From Streptomyces chryseus (lineage in GTDB: Bacteria > Actinomycetota > Actinomycetes > Streptomycetales > Streptomycetaceae): a DNA stretch of 64,000 bases. Within the stretch, counting starts at the first letter, position 1. Each line of letters starts with the position of its first letter. This document shows, one piece after another, positions 36,801 through 43,789 of the stretch. The translations under genes and the position numbers were made by a program. The notes under the pieces were generated by a model that did no database searches, had not been told where the DNA came from, and saw nothing but the letters and a program-made list of their open reading frames with translations. The stretch covers positions 140,505-204,504 of the forward strand of contig NZ_BMVO01000011.1 in assembly GCF_014650755.1 (NCBI RefSeq), given 5' to 3'.

Positions 36801-37070
36801 GGTGGTCAGCGCCTCGACGACGGCCTCTTCCTCGTCGGCGGGGAGCGGCCGCTCGCCCGTGCGCAGGGCCTGGCGCACCAGATCGGCGGCGAGTTTGCGC
36901 AGGTCGGCGCGGGTCAGGGTGCGCTTTTCGCCCGTGAAGGACACGTACCCCGCCAGGCGGACCGGCTTGTCGACCAGGCCGGCGCCCGGTCCCTCCGCCA
37001 CGAACAGCTTCCTGACCAGCGGTCCGACCACGCTCGATGCGAGTCGCGTACCGATTGCTGCGGCATCCAC
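33807..37070 (-). CDS. NACHT-domain NTPase with NNH-type N-terminus and C-terminal leucine-rich repeats
   Basis: A 1087-residue protein. Residues 1-240 are helical and begin like the NNH1-type domain of Streptomyces NACHT proteins (DAAAIGTRLASSVVGPLVRKLF). The NACHT core starts near 285: Walker A LLRGEAGSGKTT (296-304), Walker B LVLVDGIDEIP (378-388), sensor TSRP (about 414), then a winged-helix and helical region with FVHRTFQDFLGARAA near 655. From about residue 800 there are repeated leucine-rich units (for example LTSLYLDDVRRG, LPDLRLLHLYAA), the ligand-sensing part. Bacterial NACHT proteins of this architecture protect against phages by a cell-suicide or shutdown response. Start: GTG at 37070, with GGGGGGACG before it; longer in-frame starts add unrelated sequence. 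The effector activity of the N-terminus is not known. Confidence 0.88.
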   Translation of the reverse strand: MDAAAIGTRLASSVVGPLVRKLFVAEGPGAGLVDKPVRLAGYVSFTGEKRTLTRADLRKLAADLVRQALRTGERPLPADEEEAVVEALTTTLYALGDLTLSDVEAVELGHIALARRLRRESGGPERHLSADATYFYERLLDTTCLHILHFFTQRSTFVAATLVAQSRQQGELVAKMDELVARHPLPGAQDAAFERRYLAYVAKRHSKLTIFGIDLSNSPGRWPLDAAYLSLEATGRSETTTMSYAAAQEGGGWVPPSSIAAEDALRAAVDQLNTVAPAPRPADQALAAHARVLLRGEAGSGKTTLVQWLAVSAARQDLDERMAYLRDRVPFVLPLRTLTRHGERLPAPKDFLGAVGSPLAGEQPAGWEARVLAAGRGLVLVDGIDEIPDTERARTRAWLTDLIDAYPGNRWLVTSRPSAVREDWLADEDFTELTLSSMRPADVAAFIRRWHAAARTGSPDEDTALSGYEHQLLAAVRTKADLGRLATNPLLCGLICALHRDRRGFLPLGRKDLYTAALSMLLVRRDRERDMGVPELREEPQIQLLQRLAYWLIRNGRTEMDRSRAESVIADSLPAVPEMAAVGDARAVFDHFLHRSGLLREPGPGTVEFVHRTFQDFLGARAAVDAGDFGVLVEHAADDQWEDVVRMSVAHARPRERAELFTDLLAYGDCRTDATGRARVHLLAAACLEHAAELDPAVRRQVESRAAALIPPADAPSARELAAAGPMILDLLPGPDGVDDDEAALVVIAASHVGSDAAIPFLARFRAHPANAVRSQLVWSWGRFDTEQYADEVIAHLDPRGLFFTVTSEAQLTALTWLGGRPWLEARGGLAADGLRAYARTTALESVRIRENDNLTSLAFLRGQEGLGHLDVSDCPALADLSALEGTRLTSLYLDDVRRGDLGVLSSLRELTTVRLGGAGLPPVSGLPAAAPLTDVSLKPASTLPGGLEGLGRLQRLQVLTLGQHGGPHSAADWREIALLPDLRLLHLYAASLASAPGSLTAPSVRQLILRGDLPPGVVRTVTRLFPALHTLTVTSPDEHLDVPALAALPGLRRLSVPFGNRGGRLRGLDVLGPAVEVTGLGAVTVD

Positions 37071-37490
37071 GCGCCGTCCCCCCGGGGCCTGTGCAGTCCA
37101 GTGGATCAGCGTATCGGGGGGTCTGGCGGTGACAAGGCGCACACGCGTTTTGGGGTCTACGAGGGGGCCTAGTGCTCCTGGGCCCCTCCCCGCGAGGGAC
37201 CTTCGGGCCATGGGGGACGGGACCTTCGGGGGTGGGGGGAGCAGGGGGCGGGGGCCGGTGCGGGTGGCCGGATCCAGCCGCTCTGGCGTGGGATTAAACC
37301 GCACGAAGTGGGGTTATTTCGCTACTTCCGCAGGCTTCGGTAGTTGAAGTCAAGAGTCGAATAGTTGATAGCGTTTATACGACCATTGGTAGTAGATAGG
37401 CCATTTTGGGTGCCGGGGGAGCGCGGGTTACCAATGTGAAGCCAGCCCGGCGGACTGCCGGGTTCACTCACTCCCGGAGGTTCCCCCCGC
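37071..37490 (+). promoter_or_regulatory. Promoter and leader region of the M23 peptidase gene
   Basis: The 420 bases between the NACHT start and the peptidase start include an unusually A+T-rich stretch at 37300-37410. TTGAAG (37344-37349) with TGATAG (37366-37371) after 16 bases is a plausible sigma-70-type promoter. The leader has a hairpin: GTGAA (37435) and TTCAC (37466) flank CCCGGC / GCCGGG around GGACT. GGAGG is ten bases before the ATG. I see no c-di-AMP (ydaO) riboswitch core, although such elements often precede secreted peptidase genes in Streptomyces. Confidence 0.5.
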
Positions 37491-38201
37491 ATGACGAAGT
37501 TCGACATGTTCTCCCGCGCCCGCTCCTCGTCCGTCCGTACCCGCCGCAACGCCGTCGTGGCCGCCGGGCTCGGCGCGTCGATGATGCTCGGCACGGCGGG
37601 CGTGGCGTTCGCCGCCGAGGGGACCGCCGCATCGGGCGTCGAGAAGCAGGCCCAGGTTCAGGCCAAGGCCGCCGCGAGCGCGAAGAAGGCCGCTGCCGAC
37701 GCCAAGAAGGCGGCCGACCTGAAGAAGGCCGCCGCCAAGGCGAAGGCAGCGGACGCGAAGAAGGCGAAGGCCAAGAAGGCCTCCTCCTGGCAGAAGCCCG
37801 TCAAGCGCTACTCGCTGAGCGCGACGTACGGCAAGGGCGGCGGCATGTGGGCCAGCAAGCACTCCGGCCAGGACTTCGCGGTTCCGGTCGGCACCCCGGT
37901 CGACGCCGTGCACGGCGGCACCGTCGTGAAGGCGGGCCCGAACGGTGGCGGCGACGGGCCGGCGTACGGCAACGCGATCGTGATCAAGCACTCCAACGGC
38001 ACGTACTCGCAGTACGCACACCTGTCCAAGATCCAGGTGACCCCCGGCGAGACGGTCAAGACCGGCGAGCGCATAGCCCTCTCCGGCAACACTGGAAACT
38101 CCAGCGGCCCGCACCTGCACTTCGAGATCCGTACGACGCCGAACTACGGCACGGCGATCAACCCGGTCTCGTTCCTCCGTGCCGAGGGCGTCAGCGTCTG
38201 A
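37491..38201 (+). CDS. Secreted M23-family metallopeptidase
   Basis: A 236-residue peptidoglycan peptidase. An N-terminal signal peptide (Arg-rich, then VVAAGLGASMMLGTAGVAFA) is cut near Ala42. Residues 45-105 are an Ala/Lys-rich low-complexity stretch (KKAAADAKKAADLKKAA) like a coiled or wall-binding spacer. The LytM-type catalytic domain has H-x-x-x-D in SKHSGQDFAV and H-x-H in GPHLHFEI, both zinc motifs intact. It cleaves peptide crosslinks and should act in wall remodelling outside the membrane. It is divergent from the NACHT gene. Confidence 0.93.
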   Translation: MTKFDMFSRARSSSVRTRRNAVVAAGLGASMMLGTAGVAFAAEGTAASGVEKQAQVQAKAAASAKKAAADAKKAADLKKAAAKAKAADAKKAKAKKASSWQKPVKRYSLSATYGKGGGMWASKHSGQDFAVPVGTPVDAVHGGTVVKAGPNGGGDGPAYGNAIVIKHSNGTYSQYAHLSKIQVTPGETVKTGERIALSGNTGNSSGPHLHFEIRTTPNYGTAINPVSFLRAEGVSV

Positions 38202-38248
38202 CCTCCCTCAGCGGCCGGCCGCGCCGACGCGTGATCCGCTGATCCGCG

Positions 38249-38785
38249 TCAGCGCGTGACCCCCGGAGCCTGGCCGTGTGCCTGGCTCACCAGATCGATG
38301 GCGACCTCGAGAGCGGCCTTGCGCTTCTCCTCGGGGTCGCCTTCGGCGTCCCTGAGGACGAACATCCCCGCGTGCATCGTGAAAAGCGCGCTGACGCAGC
38401 GGACCTGGTCGGTCAGTACCGCCTGCGGGTCCTTGACCAAGTCCAGCAGGACGAACATGCGCTCCTTGAACGTCTCGCCGATACTCAGGTCGCGCATCGT
38501 GGCCTGGTTCTCGTGCATGAAGCGGAAGAGGGGGGCGGCGGCGGAGAGGGCCAGGCTGTAACGGGTCAGGATCTCCTTCTTCGTCTCCAGGGTGCGCGGC
38601 TGCTCCTGCCCCCAGGCGATCAGCTCGTCCATGGGCCTCGTGAGGTCCTGGAAGAGGCTGATGATGATGTCTTCCTTGGTCTTGAAGCGGGACCGCAGCC
38701 GGGGCCGGAGGCCGGTGCCGACGGCGCGGACTCCGCGCGGTCGAGGGTGAGGGAAACCGCCTGAGCCGGTCGGCCAACCTGACAC
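38249..38785 (-). pseudogene. TetR-family regulator remnant lacking the DNA-binding domain
   Basis: The C-terminal ligand domain is present from RSRFKTKEDIIISLFQDL onward (about 155 residues), and RFKTKEDI is the segment that normally directly follows the TetR helix-turn-helix. The 30 or so residues upstream in this frame (Arg/Pro/Gly-rich) do not form a helix-turn-helix, and I could not find one in the other two frames of the region up to 38830. So the N-terminal 45-50 residues are lost. Expressed alone it could not bind DNA. It sits downstream of the M23 gene, on the other strand. Confidence 0.72.
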
Positions 38786-38828
38786 GCGTCACGGCCCCCG
38801 GCGTCCGCGCCGGGGGCCGTGACGCGTG
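38783..38828. terminator. Perfect 21-bp inverted repeat after cseC
   Basis: Arms 38783-38803 and 38808-38828 are perfectly complementary (CACGCGTCACGGCCCCCGGCG) with a TCCG loop. It lies 73 bases downstream of the cseC stop, so it should terminate the sigE-cseABC transcript. There is no T-run. Its stability would also block read-through towards the TetR remnant. Confidence 0.75.
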
Positions 38829-38901
38829 CTGGGGCCTTGTGCCTACTGCCGCCCGGAGCCGCCGTACGGGCGGTCCACCCTCGGCGGCGGTGGTGCAGCC
38901 G

Positions 38902-40227
38902 CTAGCGGCGTGAGCGCGGCCGCGGCCCCGACCGGGGCCCGATGCCGGGCAGCTGGACGACCGGGAAGCTGCCGGTGGCGGTCGGCGCGTGCTCCGGCAG
39001 CCACAGCACCGCGATGGCGCCGCCGTCCTGGTGGGCGTTGCGGAACGTGAGCCGCGCCCCCAGGACCCGCGCCTGGCCGGTGGCGATCGTCAGCCCCAGG
39101 CCGTGCCCGCGCCCCGCCCGGTCGCTGCTGCCCGTACGGAACCGGCTCGGCCCCTCCTTCAGCAGCGCCTCGGGGAACCCCGGCCCGTGGTCCCGGACCC
39201 GTACGACCCGCCCCTCGACCGTGACCTCGAAGGGCGCTCTGCCGTGCTTGGCGGCGTTGCCCAGCAGGTTGCCGAGGATGCGCTCCAGGCGGCGCGGATC
39301 GGTGTTCACCCACGACTCGTGCACCACACGCACCACGGCGTCCGGGTGCAGGAGCGCCACCCGCCGGCTGACGAACTCCCCGAGCGCGATCTCCTGGAGC
39401 TCCGCCCGCTCCGCCGCGCTGTCGAGCCGCGCCACCTCCAGTACGTCCTCGACGAGCGTGCGCATCGCCTGCGCCCGGTCCCGTACCAGCTCGGAGGGGC
39501 GGCCCGGCGGCAGCAGCTCGGCCGCCGTGAGCAGGCCGGTGACCGGCGTGCGCAGCTCGTGGGCGATGTCCGCCGTGACGCGCCGCTCCGCTTCGAGCCG
39601 CTCCTGGAGGGCGTCGGTCATGGCGTCGACGGCGCGCGCCAGCTCGTCCGTCTCGTCCCGTACGACGCCGCCGACGGCGTCCCGTACCCGCACCTCGGTG
39701 TTGCCCTGGGCGACCTTGCCCGCCGCCGCGGCCGCCTTGCGCAGGCGGCGCGAGAGCTGGCCGCCGATCAGGACGCCGAGCGCGCAGCCGCCGAAGACGA
39801 CCGACACCGACCCGATGACCAGGGCCCGGTCGACCTCGTCCATGATCGCGGCGCTGCGGTCGGTGAACCGGGTGTGCAGCGACAGCACGTCGCCGTTGCC
39901 GAGGGGCGCGGCGGCCCACACGTCGGGCACGCCGCCCGGCCGGTCCGAGACGAAGGTGGCGCGGCGGCCGTTCGCCACGCTCGCCTTGAGCTCCTCGGGC
40001 AGGGCCGGGTCGTTGAGCTTGGTGCCGAAGCGGGGTTCGCGCGACGACTCGTACCACCGCTGGGCGAACTGGAGGCGCTCGATCTGTACGTCGCGGGCGT
40101 TGTCCAGCATCGAGACGCGGGCGGCGTTGTGCACGACGAGACTGAGCGCCACGGCGATGAGCGCGCCGACGGCCGCGATGGCGATGCTGATCTTCCAGCG
40201 GACGCCGGTGCGCAGGGCTAGGCGCAT
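38902..40227 (-). CDS. cseC: Envelope-stress sensor histidine kinase CseC
   Basis: CseC senses damage to the cell envelope and phosphorylates CseB. The 441-residue product has a membrane segment near 14-32, an extracytoplasmic sensor (about 35-150, with RATFVSDRPGG and TDRSAAIM), a second membrane segment (about 150-170), a HAMP region, the HisKA motif ADIAHELRTPVTGLL (His near residue 230) and an HATPase domain with NLLGNAAKHG and the G1/G2 boxes RDHGPGF and GRGHGLGL. The first residues RTGVRWKISIAIAA match S. coelicolor CseC. The ATG at 40227 has a weak ribosome site; a 45-codon overlapping frame from cseB runs past it. Confidence 0.94.
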   Translation of the reverse strand: MRLALRTGVRWKISIAIAAVGALIAVALSLVVHNAARVSMLDNARDVQIERLQFAQRWYESSREPRFGTKLNDPALPEELKASVANGRRATFVSDRPGGVPDVWAAAPLGNGDVLSLHTRFTDRSAAIMDEVDRALVIGSVSVVFGGCALGVLIGGQLSRRLRKAAAAAGKVAQGNTEVRVRDAVGGVVRDETDELARAVDAMTDALQERLEAERRVTADIAHELRTPVTGLLTAAELLPPGRPSELVRDRAQAMRTLVEDVLEVARLDSAAERAELQEIALGEFVSRRVALLHPDAVVRVVHESWVNTDPRRLERILGNLLGNAAKHGRAPFEVTVEGRVVRVRDHGPGFPEALLKEGPSRFRTGSSDRAGRGHGLGLTIATGQARVLGARLTFRNAHQDGGAIAVLWLPEHAPTATGSFPVVQLPGIGPRSGPRPRSRR

Positions 40228-40355
40228 GGTGCGGGGGTCCCGTTCTGTGGGCGGCCACGACCGGGAAGCGAGGCGTCGGCACGGCCGGTGACGCGGCCGG
40301 CGGCACCGCCGGGAACGCAGCCGACGGCCGGGGCCGGGACGGGCGGCACCGTCAT
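40218..40355 (-). CDS. Short frame bridging cseB and cseC (possible coupling ORF)
   Basis: An ATG at 40355 overlaps the cseB stop as ATGA and opens a 45-codon frame (MTVPPVPAPAVGCVPGG...) that ends ten bases inside cseC. Ribosomes finishing it would sit over the cseC start, so it could couple translation. Its Pro/Gly-rich product shows no known motif. Alternatively it is the remains of a longer CseC N-terminus, since S. coelicolor CseC is longer at this end. Confidence 0.35.
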   Translation of the reverse strand: MTVPPVPAPAVGCVPGGAAGRVTGRADASLPGRGRPQNGTPAPCA

Positions 40356-41056
40356 GCCTTCAACTTGTAGCCGAAGCCCCGGACCGTCTCGATCCGGTCC
40401 TGGCCGATCTTGGTGCGCAGGCGCTGCACATGGACGTCCACGACCCGGGTGTCCCCGCCCCACCCGTAGTCCCAGACCCGCTCCAGCAGCTTGTCGCGCG
40501 ACAGGACCGTGCCCGGCGCGGACGAGAACTCCAGCAGCAGCCGCATCTCGGTCGGCGTCAGCCCGACCGGCCGGCCGCCCCTGCGGACCTCCATGCCCTC
40601 GGTGTCGACCTCCAGGTCGCCGAAGACGAGCAGCCCGCCGTCCGGCGACGCCCCGTCGTCGTACGACCCGCCCGCCGGCCCGCCCGCGTGCCCGAAGCGG
40701 CGCAGCACCGCCCGGATGCGGGCCACCAGCACCGCGCCGTCGAAGGGTTTCGTCACATAGTCGTCGGCCCCGGCCTCCAGGCCGAGCACGACGTCGATCG
40801 AGTCGGCGCGCGCCGACAGCATGATCACCGGCACGGTCGACTCGTCCCGGATGCGCCGGCACAGGCTCACCCCGTCCAGGCCCGGCACCATCACGTCGAG
40901 CAGCGCGATGTCCGGCCGGTCCCTGCGGAACGCCTCCAGACCGGAGAGCCCGTCGGGCATGGCGGTGACAGTGAAGCCGTCGCGCTCCAGCGCGAGCTGG
41001 GTCGCCTCGCGAATGACGTCGTCGTCCTCCACGAACAGGACATGGGTCTCGGCCAT
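40352..41056 (-). CDS. cseB: Envelope-stress response regulator CseB
   Basis: An OmpR-type regulator of 234 residues. The receiver domain has the acidic pair (VEDDD), the phospho-acceptor Asp in IALLDVMVP (about residue 54) and the Lys in DYVTKPF; the C-terminal domain has the winged-helix motif LTPTEMRLLLEFSSAPGTVLSRDKLLERVW. Phosphorylated CseB activates the sigE promoter in S. coelicolor. Compared with that protein there is a Gly/Asp-rich linker of about 25 residues. It is preceded by cseA with 118 bases between. Confidence 0.95.
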   Translation of the reverse strand: MAETHVLFVEDDDVIREATQLALERDGFTVTAMPDGLSGLEAFRRDRPDIALLDVMVPGLDGVSLCRRIRDESTVPVIMLSARADSIDVVLGLEAGADDYVTKPFDGAVLVARIRAVLRRFGHAGGPAGGSYDDGASPDGGLLVFGDLEVDTEGMEVRRGGRPVGLTPTEMRLLLEFSSAPGTVLSRDKLLERVWDYGWGGDTRVVDVHVQRLRTKIGQDRIETVRGFGYKLKA

Positions 41057-41174
41057 CCGCTGCTCTCTGTCCTCTCCGGTGCCCGGTCTCGGGTCGCGGG
41101 CTGCTCGTTCTCGGGCTTCTCGTTCCGGGACCGCGCGCCCGGGTGTCGCGGTCGTACTGCCGGGGCCCGGCCGC

Positions 41175-41843
41175 TCAGTCGCCGGACGGGACGGTCGTGG
41201 CGGGCTGCGACCCGTCCACGTCGCCGTCCCCGCCGACCGCGCGGCTGAAGTCGTTGTGCACCTGGTCGCGCACGGTGAACCTGCTCCCCGTCCACCGGTA
41301 CGTGATCACTTCCTCGCCGGACGGGTACGCCATCGGGTCGTCCGCCGCGTACACCGGCTTCGTCAGGACCAGGTCGCCGCGGTCGATCTCCGCGTAGACC
41401 GCGGGGGCCTCCGCCGCGAAGACATTCTGGTACGCGTCCCCGTTCTCGCGGTACACATACGTCCCGACGCCCACAGCGTCCCCACACGTCATCACATTCA
41501 CCACGACGTCGTTGGCCGGCCCGCCGGTGAGCTTCCCGTACGACGTGTCGACCGGGTACTCGTCCCTGACGCAGGGCTTCAGGTCCTGCTTCACCGTCTC
41601 GCTGACCTTGGGGTCACGCCGCAGCAGCGCCACCGGGTCCACGCGCTTCGCGGCGGGCGGAGCCGCCTCGCCCACCGAGGGAGTCGCCCTGGCGACCGGG
41701 TCCGTACGCGCCGGACCGGCGTCCCGCGCCCCCGTCCCCCCGGCGTTGCACGCCACCACGAACAGGCCGACGGCGGCGACGCCGGCCACCGCCGTGCCGC
41801 TCGCCGCCACTGTGAACCTGCCGCCCCTGCCTAGGCCGCGCAA
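41175..41843 (-). CDS. cseA: SigE-operon lipoprotein CseA
   Basis: CseA is an extracytoplasmic lipoprotein that lowers the activity of the CseC/CseB signal in S. coelicolor. The signal sequence (RGLGRGGRFTVAASGTAVAG, then VGLFVVAC) ends in a lipobox with Cys near residue 32. The mature part has a conserved CVRDEYPVDTSYGKL and VVVNVMTCGDAVGVGTYVYREN. I chose the TTG at 41843, which gives a signal peptide with Arg residues; the GTG at 41810 would remove them. It overlaps the sigE end by 13 bases, consistent with cotranslation. Confidence 0.88.
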   Translation of the reverse strand: MRGLGRGGRFTVAASGTAVAGVAAVGLFVVACNAGGTGARDAGPARTDPVARATPSVGEAAPPAAKRVDPVALLRRDPKVSETVKQDLKPCVRDEYPVDTSYGKLTGGPANDVVVNVMTCGDAVGVGTYVYRENGDAYQNVFAAEAPAVYAEIDRGDLVLTKPVYAADDPMAYPSGEEVITYRWTGSRFTVRDQVHNDFSRAVGGDGDVDGSQPATTVPSGD

Positions 41844-42388
41844 CGCTCCATCCCCCGTTCGTCGCCCTGCTCCGCACGCTCCAGGGCGTGCGCGTCCAGT
41901 TCGCGGCTCTCCAGCTCCTGCCGAAGGCGGGCCAGCGCCCGGTGCAGCGTGCTCTTGACCGTACCGGCCGACATGCCCAGGGCCGCGGCCGTCTCCTCGG
42001 TGCTCATCTGCTCCCAGTGTCGCAGCACGACCACGCTGCGCTGCTTGGGAGCCAGTACGCCGAGTATGTCCATCAGCAGGGCGCGGTCCGCGCGCTGTTC
42101 CGTGCCGTCCTCGACGCTCGCGTCCGGCAGCTGCTCGGTCGGCACCTCTTCGAGCTTGCGGGCGCGCCACCACTCGGTCCGCGTGTTGATCATGACGCGG
42201 CGCAGGTACGCGTCGGCGAGCGACTTGTCCGCTATGCCGTCCCAGCGGCCGTACGTGCGCACCAGCGCGGTCTGGAGAAGGTCCTGGGCGTCCACCGGGT
42301 CGGGGACCAGACGCCTGGCGCTCCGCAGCAGAGCGTCCTGCCGAGTGCGTACGTACTCTTCGAATTCGAGCACCTCGCCGTGCGCCAT
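41831..42388 (-). CDS. sigE: ECF sigma factor SigE (envelope stress)
   Basis: A 185-residue ECF sigma factor. Region 2 runs from FEEYVRTRQDALL through QDLLQTALVRTYGRWDGIAD to VMINTRTEWWRARKLEEVP; region 4 has LAPKQRSVVVLRHWEQMSTEETAAALGMSAGTVKSTLHRAL. It is nearly identical in these parts to S. coelicolor SigE. It directs transcription of cell-wall maintenance genes under lysozyme, vancomycin and other wall stress. GGAGG precedes the start by about ten bases. The 146-base gap upstream must hold the CseB-dependent promoter. Unlike most ECF factors it has no anti-sigma gene; the cseA/cseB/cseC genes do that job. Confidence 0.97.
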   Translation of the reverse strand: MAHGEVLEFEEYVRTRQDALLRSARRLVPDPVDAQDLLQTALVRTYGRWDGIADKSLADAYLRRVMINTRTEWWRARKLEEVPTEQLPDASVEDGTEQRADRALLMDILGVLAPKQRSVVVLRHWEQMSTEETAAALGMSAGTVKSTLHRALARLRQELESRELDAHALERAEQGDERGMERCAA

Positions 42389-42533
42389 GTCTGAACCGCC
42401 TCCGTCCCACTGACAAACAGACCCCGTGACCTGCTTGCTTACGGCGATGACGCTACGGAGGCGTTGTCACGGCACTGTGCGGGCCAGCCCTCGGGGGACG
42501 CACGGCTGTCCATCGGTTGTGTAACGGGGATGT

Positions 42534-43436
42534 TCACCCGGCGGGGAGCCGGTAGACGCCGTCCGCCAGGGGCTCCACGAGCCCGTCGGCGACCAGGCCG
42601 TCCAGCGCCCGGGCCCGCTGCACCGGCTCGTGCCACACCGCGTCGAGCGCGGCCTGCGGAACCGGTTCGGCCGCTTCCCGCAGTACGGCGAGGAGCTTGC
42701 CCCGCACCTGGCGGTCCGTACCGGCGTATGTCTGCCCGCGCCGCGGCGGCCCGACGTGCGCCGGCTTGCCCGCCAGCCGCCACGCGCACTGCTCCGCGAC
42801 CGGGCAGGCCCCGCACTCCGGGCTCTTCGCGGTGCACACGAGCGCGCCGAGCTCCATCGAGGCGGCGGCCCAGCGGGCGGCCCGCGACTCCTCGTCGGGC
42901 AGCAGCGACCGCGCCAGCCGGCGCTCGGCGGCGGTGGTGGCGTTCGGCGGGTACTGGATGCCGGTGACCGTACGGGCGAAGACGCGGCGGACGTTCGTGT
43001 CGAGGACCGGGTGCCGCTGCCCGTACGCGAAGGAGGCGACGGCCGCGGCCGTGTACTCGCCGATCCCGGGCAGCGCCAGGAGCTGGGCGTGGTCGCTCGG
43101 TACGTCGCCGTGGTGCCGGTCCCGTATCGCCACGGCCGCGCCGTGCAGGCGCAGGGCCCGGCGCGGGTAGCCGAGCCGGCCCCAGGCGCGGACCGCTTCG
43201 CCGGGGGCGTCGGCGGCCAGGTCGGTGGGGCGGGGCCAGCGTTCCATCCACTGCTCGTACACCGGCAGCACCCGGCTCACCGGGGTCTGCTGGAGCATGA
43301 ACTCGCTGACCATCACGGCCCAGGCGCCGGCCTCGGGGCGGCGCCAGGGCAGGTCCCGGGCGTTCGCGTCGAACCACGCGATGACGGGGGAGTGGAGGGT
43401 GGCGGCGGTCGGGTTGATTTCGCTTGTCGCAGTCAT
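42534..43436 (-). CDS. mutY: A/G-specific adenine glycosylase MutY
   Basis: MutY removes adenine mispaired with 8-oxoguanine, starting base-excision repair. The 300-residue product has the HhH-GPD fold with the LPGIGEYTAAAV helix-hairpin-helix and catalytic Asp in VLDTNVRRV. The iron-sulfur ligands are C-x6-C-x2-C-x5-C in CTAKSPECGACPVAEQC. It is shorter than E. coli MutY (350) and has only a small C-terminal part of the 8-oxoG-recognising domain, as is common in actinomycetes. It is upstream of sigE on the same strand. The ATG at 43436 overlaps the stop of a short upstream frame (ATGA). Confidence 0.95.
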   Translation of the reverse strand: MTATSEINPTAATLHSPVIAWFDANARDLPWRRPEAGAWAVMVSEFMLQQTPVSRVLPVYEQWMERWPRPTDLAADAPGEAVRAWGRLGYPRRALRLHGAAVAIRDRHHGDVPSDHAQLLALPGIGEYTAAAVASFAYGQRHPVLDTNVRRVFARTVTGIQYPPNATTAAERRLARSLLPDEESRAARWAAASMELGALVCTAKSPECGACPVAEQCAWRLAGKPAHVGPPRRGQTYAGTDRQVRGKLLAVLREAAEPVPQAALDAVWHEPVQRARALDGLVADGLVEPLADGVYRLPAG

Positions 43437-43651
43437 GGCACCACCGATCCTGACACGTTTCCCCGCCCGGCCGGACGAGGCTCGGGCCACAGGGACCTGA
43501 CGATCGGCAGAGGGCGGATCACCGCCTCCGTCCAGAGCTCGGCGAGGTGCCGCACCCAGGAAGGGGTGGTGCGCGCGAAGCCGGTGATGTCCCGGTAGAG
43601 CTGTGTGCTGTCCCTGACCACGGACCGTACGGACGGGGCCCCGGCCGTCAC
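43433..43651 (-). pseudogene. Possible N-terminal remnant of a PAP2-type phosphatase gene
   Basis: The 72-codon frame contains STQLYRDITGFARTTPSWV, then HLAELWTEA, which resembles the N-terminus of Streptomyces PAP2 phosphatases as I remember it. After about 48 residues the frame changes to Arg/Pro-rich sequence and stops, and no membrane segments or KxxxxxxRP motif follows. It overlaps the mutY start by ATGA, so it may only survive as a leader frame. The remaining 150 bases between it and the start of the Gly-rich gene contain nothing I can identify. Confidence 0.35.
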
Positions 43652-43789
43652 ATTGAGCGATCGTCAGGTGCCGTACCCCGACGACGGACAGGAGTGATCG
43701 CGGCAGCCCGGAATGATGATCGTGAAAAGTTGTGGTGCGGGCGGCGGGTGGGGCAGGAGTTGGCCGTGATCTCTCGTACAGTTTGCGCC

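Noticed and set aside
34464..37172. Long open frame (about 900 codons) on the strand opposite the NACHT gene
   Set aside because: Composition is Arg/Gly/Ala-rich with no domain; the NACHT-LRR protein on the other strand has clear motifs across the same region.
37281..37490. c-di-AMP (ydaO) riboswitch before the M23 peptidase gene
   Set aside because: Such riboswitches precede some Streptomyces wall peptidase genes, but the conserved core segments are not visible here; only a small hairpin is present.
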